A stretch of DNA of 8,462 nucleotides. Origin: Bacteroidales bacterium (lineage in GTDB: Bacteria > Bacteroidota > Bacteroidia > Bacteroidales > UBA7960). Both the position numbers and the translations under genes were made by a program. The stretch spans positions 1 to 8,462 of the forward strand of contig PWNO01000273.1 of NCBI GenBank assembly GCA_003557765.1, in the 5' to 3' direction. The notes beneath the pieces were generated by a model. That model was not told the DNA's origin and ran no database searches. It worked only from the letters and a program-made list of their open reading frames with translations. Positions 7,424-8,462 of the stretch are shown piece by piece; the stretch's first letter is position 1; the number at the start of each line of letters is the position of its first letter.

Positions 7424-7450
7424 GGCGATTGGCCAGGATAAGCCTGACAT

Positions 7451-8434
7451 CTATGGTACTTCCACAGTGTCGAGGATGTTGTTGATGATATCTTCGGTTG
7501 TGATGTTTTCTGCTTCGGCTTCATATGTAAGGCCGATACGGTGACGCAGGACATCATGGCAGATCGAACGGATGTCTTCCGGGATCACATAGCCGCGTTG
7601 ACGGATAAAGGCATATGCTTTGGCTGCCAGGGCCATGCTGATGCTGGCGCGGGGTGATCCGCCATAACTGATGAGCGGCTGTAATGTTGGCAGATTGTAT
7701 TGTTCCGGGAAGCGTGTGGAAAAGACAATGTCGGCGATATAGTTTTCAATCTTCTCGTCGAGATAAACGTCTCGAACCACCTTGCGGGCTTTGATGATAT
7801 CGGACGGTTCTACGACGGGTGTGGTGAAAGGGAATTCTTGCTGCATGTTCTGCCGGAGGATGCGTTTTTCTTCTTCGCGTGTGGGATAACCGATAATGAC
7901 TTTCAGCATGAAGCGGTCTACCTGGGCTTCCGGCAGGGGATAGGTGCCTTCCTGTTCCAGGGGGTTTTCGGTGGCCAGCACCAGGAAAGGCTCTTCAAGC
8001 GTGTAGCTGTGGTCGCCGATGGTAACCTGGCGTTCCTGCATGGCCTCCAGGAGTGCACTTTGCACTTTGGCCGGCGCCCGGTTGATCTCATCGGCCAGGA
8101 TAAAGTTCGCAAAAACAGGCCCCTTACGTACCAGAAACTCCTCGGTCTTTTGGCTGTAGATCATGGTACCGATCAGGTCGGCAGGCAGCAGGTCGGGGGT
8201 GAACTGGATGCGGCTGAACCTGGCGTTGACCGTCCTGGCCAAAGATGTAATGGCCAAAGTCTTTGCCAGTCCCGGAACACCTTCAAGGAGGATGTGGCCA
8301 TTGGCAAGCAAACCGATCAACAGCCTGTCGACCATCTCTTTTTGGCCGACAATCACTTTTTTTATCTCCATGGTCAGCAGGTCCACAAACCTGCTTTCCT
8401 GTTGTATCCTTTCATTCAGTTCTTTAATATCCAT
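7451..8434 (-). CDS. moxR: MoxR-family AAA+ ATPase, first gene of the Bat cluster
   Basis: This 327-residue protein is a cytosolic AAA+ ATPase of the MoxR family, thought to act as an ATP-driven chaperone for proteins with VWA domains. The Walker A motif is GVPGLAKT (52-59), Walker B is FILADE (111-116) followed by the NRAPAK element (118-123), sensor 1 is ATENP (154-158), the family signature GTYPLPEAQVDRF spans 163-175, and the sensor 2 region is GGSPRAS (258-264). The C-terminal part (about 210-320) is the usual helical lid. All ATPase residues are present and the length is normal for the family. The ATG at 8434 follows only 28 visible bases, with no clear Shine-Dalgarno, as usual in Bacteroidota. 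The stop is TAG. The DUF58 gene follows after 49 bases, the standard MoxR-DUF58 pairing. Family and cluster membership are very secure; the direct substrate is inferred. Confidence 0.97.
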   Translation of the reverse strand: MDIKELNERIQQESRFVDLLTMEIKKVIVGQKEMVDRLLIGLLANGHILLEGVPGLAKTLAITSLARTVNARFSRIQFTPDLLPADLIGTMIYSQKTEEFLVRKGPVFANFILADEINRAPAKVQSALLEAMQERQVTIGDHSYTLEEPFLVLATENPLEQEGTYPLPEAQVDRFMLKVIIGYPTREEEKRILRQNMQQEFPFTTPVVEPSDIIKARKVVRDVYLDEKIENYIADIVFSTRFPEQYNLPTLQPLISYGGSPRASISMALAAKAYAFIRQRGYVIPEDIRSICHDVLRHRIGLTYEAEAENITTEDIINNILDTVEVP

Positions 8435-8462
8435 ATTGTCGCTTGTTAATGATCGGGAAATG
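8435..8462. other. Leader of moxR at the window edge
   Basis: Only 28 bases precede moxR. No Shine-Dalgarno or Bacteroidota promoter is visible. One minus-strand frame has a TAA at 8447-8449, which could end an upstream gene 12 bases before moxR, but there is too little sequence to tell whether moxR is the true first gene of the transcript. Confidence 0.3.

Noticed and set aside
7402..7557. N-terminal extension of the DUF58 gene up to an ATG at 7557.
   Set aside because: It overlaps the end of moxR by about 107 bases, and its 52 residues are low-complexity and unlike the DUF58 family, which starts normally at 7401.
7700..8449. Long open frame on the plus strand opposite moxR (249 codons).
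   Set aside because: It is antisense to a clearly conserved ATPase gene and its translation shows no recognisable domain; it is a codon-bias shadow. The same holds for the other plus-strand frames.

Overview
The window holds one co-directional gene cluster, all on the minus strand, that matches the Bat (Bacteroides aerotolerance) operon. Reading in the direction of transcription, from right to left, the order is: MoxR-family AAA+ ATPase, DUF58 protein, a BatD-like membrane protein, BatA, BatB, BatC, BatD, BatE. Gene content and order, A-rich rather than Shine-Dalgarno leaders, and base composition that looks near 50% GC all point to the phylum Bacteroidota, most likely a Bacteroidales or related lineage. 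The genus cannot be told from this window.

Layout: 8435-8462 is 28 bases upstream of moxR. 7451-8434 is moxR. 7402-7450 is a 49-base spacer with a GC-rich palindrome. 6532-7401 is DUF58. 5508-6521 is the BatD-like protein. 4506-5501 is batA. 4363-4505 is the longest non-coding gap and carries a perfect GC-rich hairpin and a separate 10-base palindrome. 3334-4362 is batB, 2696-3331 batC, 831-2702 batD, 67-831 batE, and 1-66 is a short tail with no secure gene. Apart from the two spacers, genes are separated by ten bases or fewer or overlap by 1-7 bases, so a single transcript with translational coupling is likely.

How the parts probably work together: MoxR and DUF58 have no membrane segment and should be cytosolic; MoxR ATPases are thought to remodel or activate partners with von Willebrand A (VWA) domains. 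BatA and BatB are anchored by hydrophobic segments at both ends, and charge distribution places their VWA domains in the periplasm. BatC and BatE add periplasmic TPR repeats, and BatE also carries an SH3-like domain. BatD and the BatD-like protein have periplasmic beta-rich parts, one transmembrane helix and a cytoplasmic helical domain, so they are the best candidates for linking the cytosolic ATPase to the periplasmic assembly. The biochemical role of the Bat system is still unsettled; the name comes from an aerotolerance phenotype in Bacteroides, and a wider envelope-stress role is only a possibility.

The most interesting points are that the cluster appears to consist of three paralogous pairs (BatA/BatB, BatC/BatE, BatD/BatD-like), that the BatD-like protein aligns with the cytoplasmic domain of BatD without gaps between two conserved blocks, and that the two longest spacers carry CCGG-type inverted repeats. 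I saw no RNA genes, insertion sequences, CRISPR arrays or phage genes. The system is a known one, not a new one.
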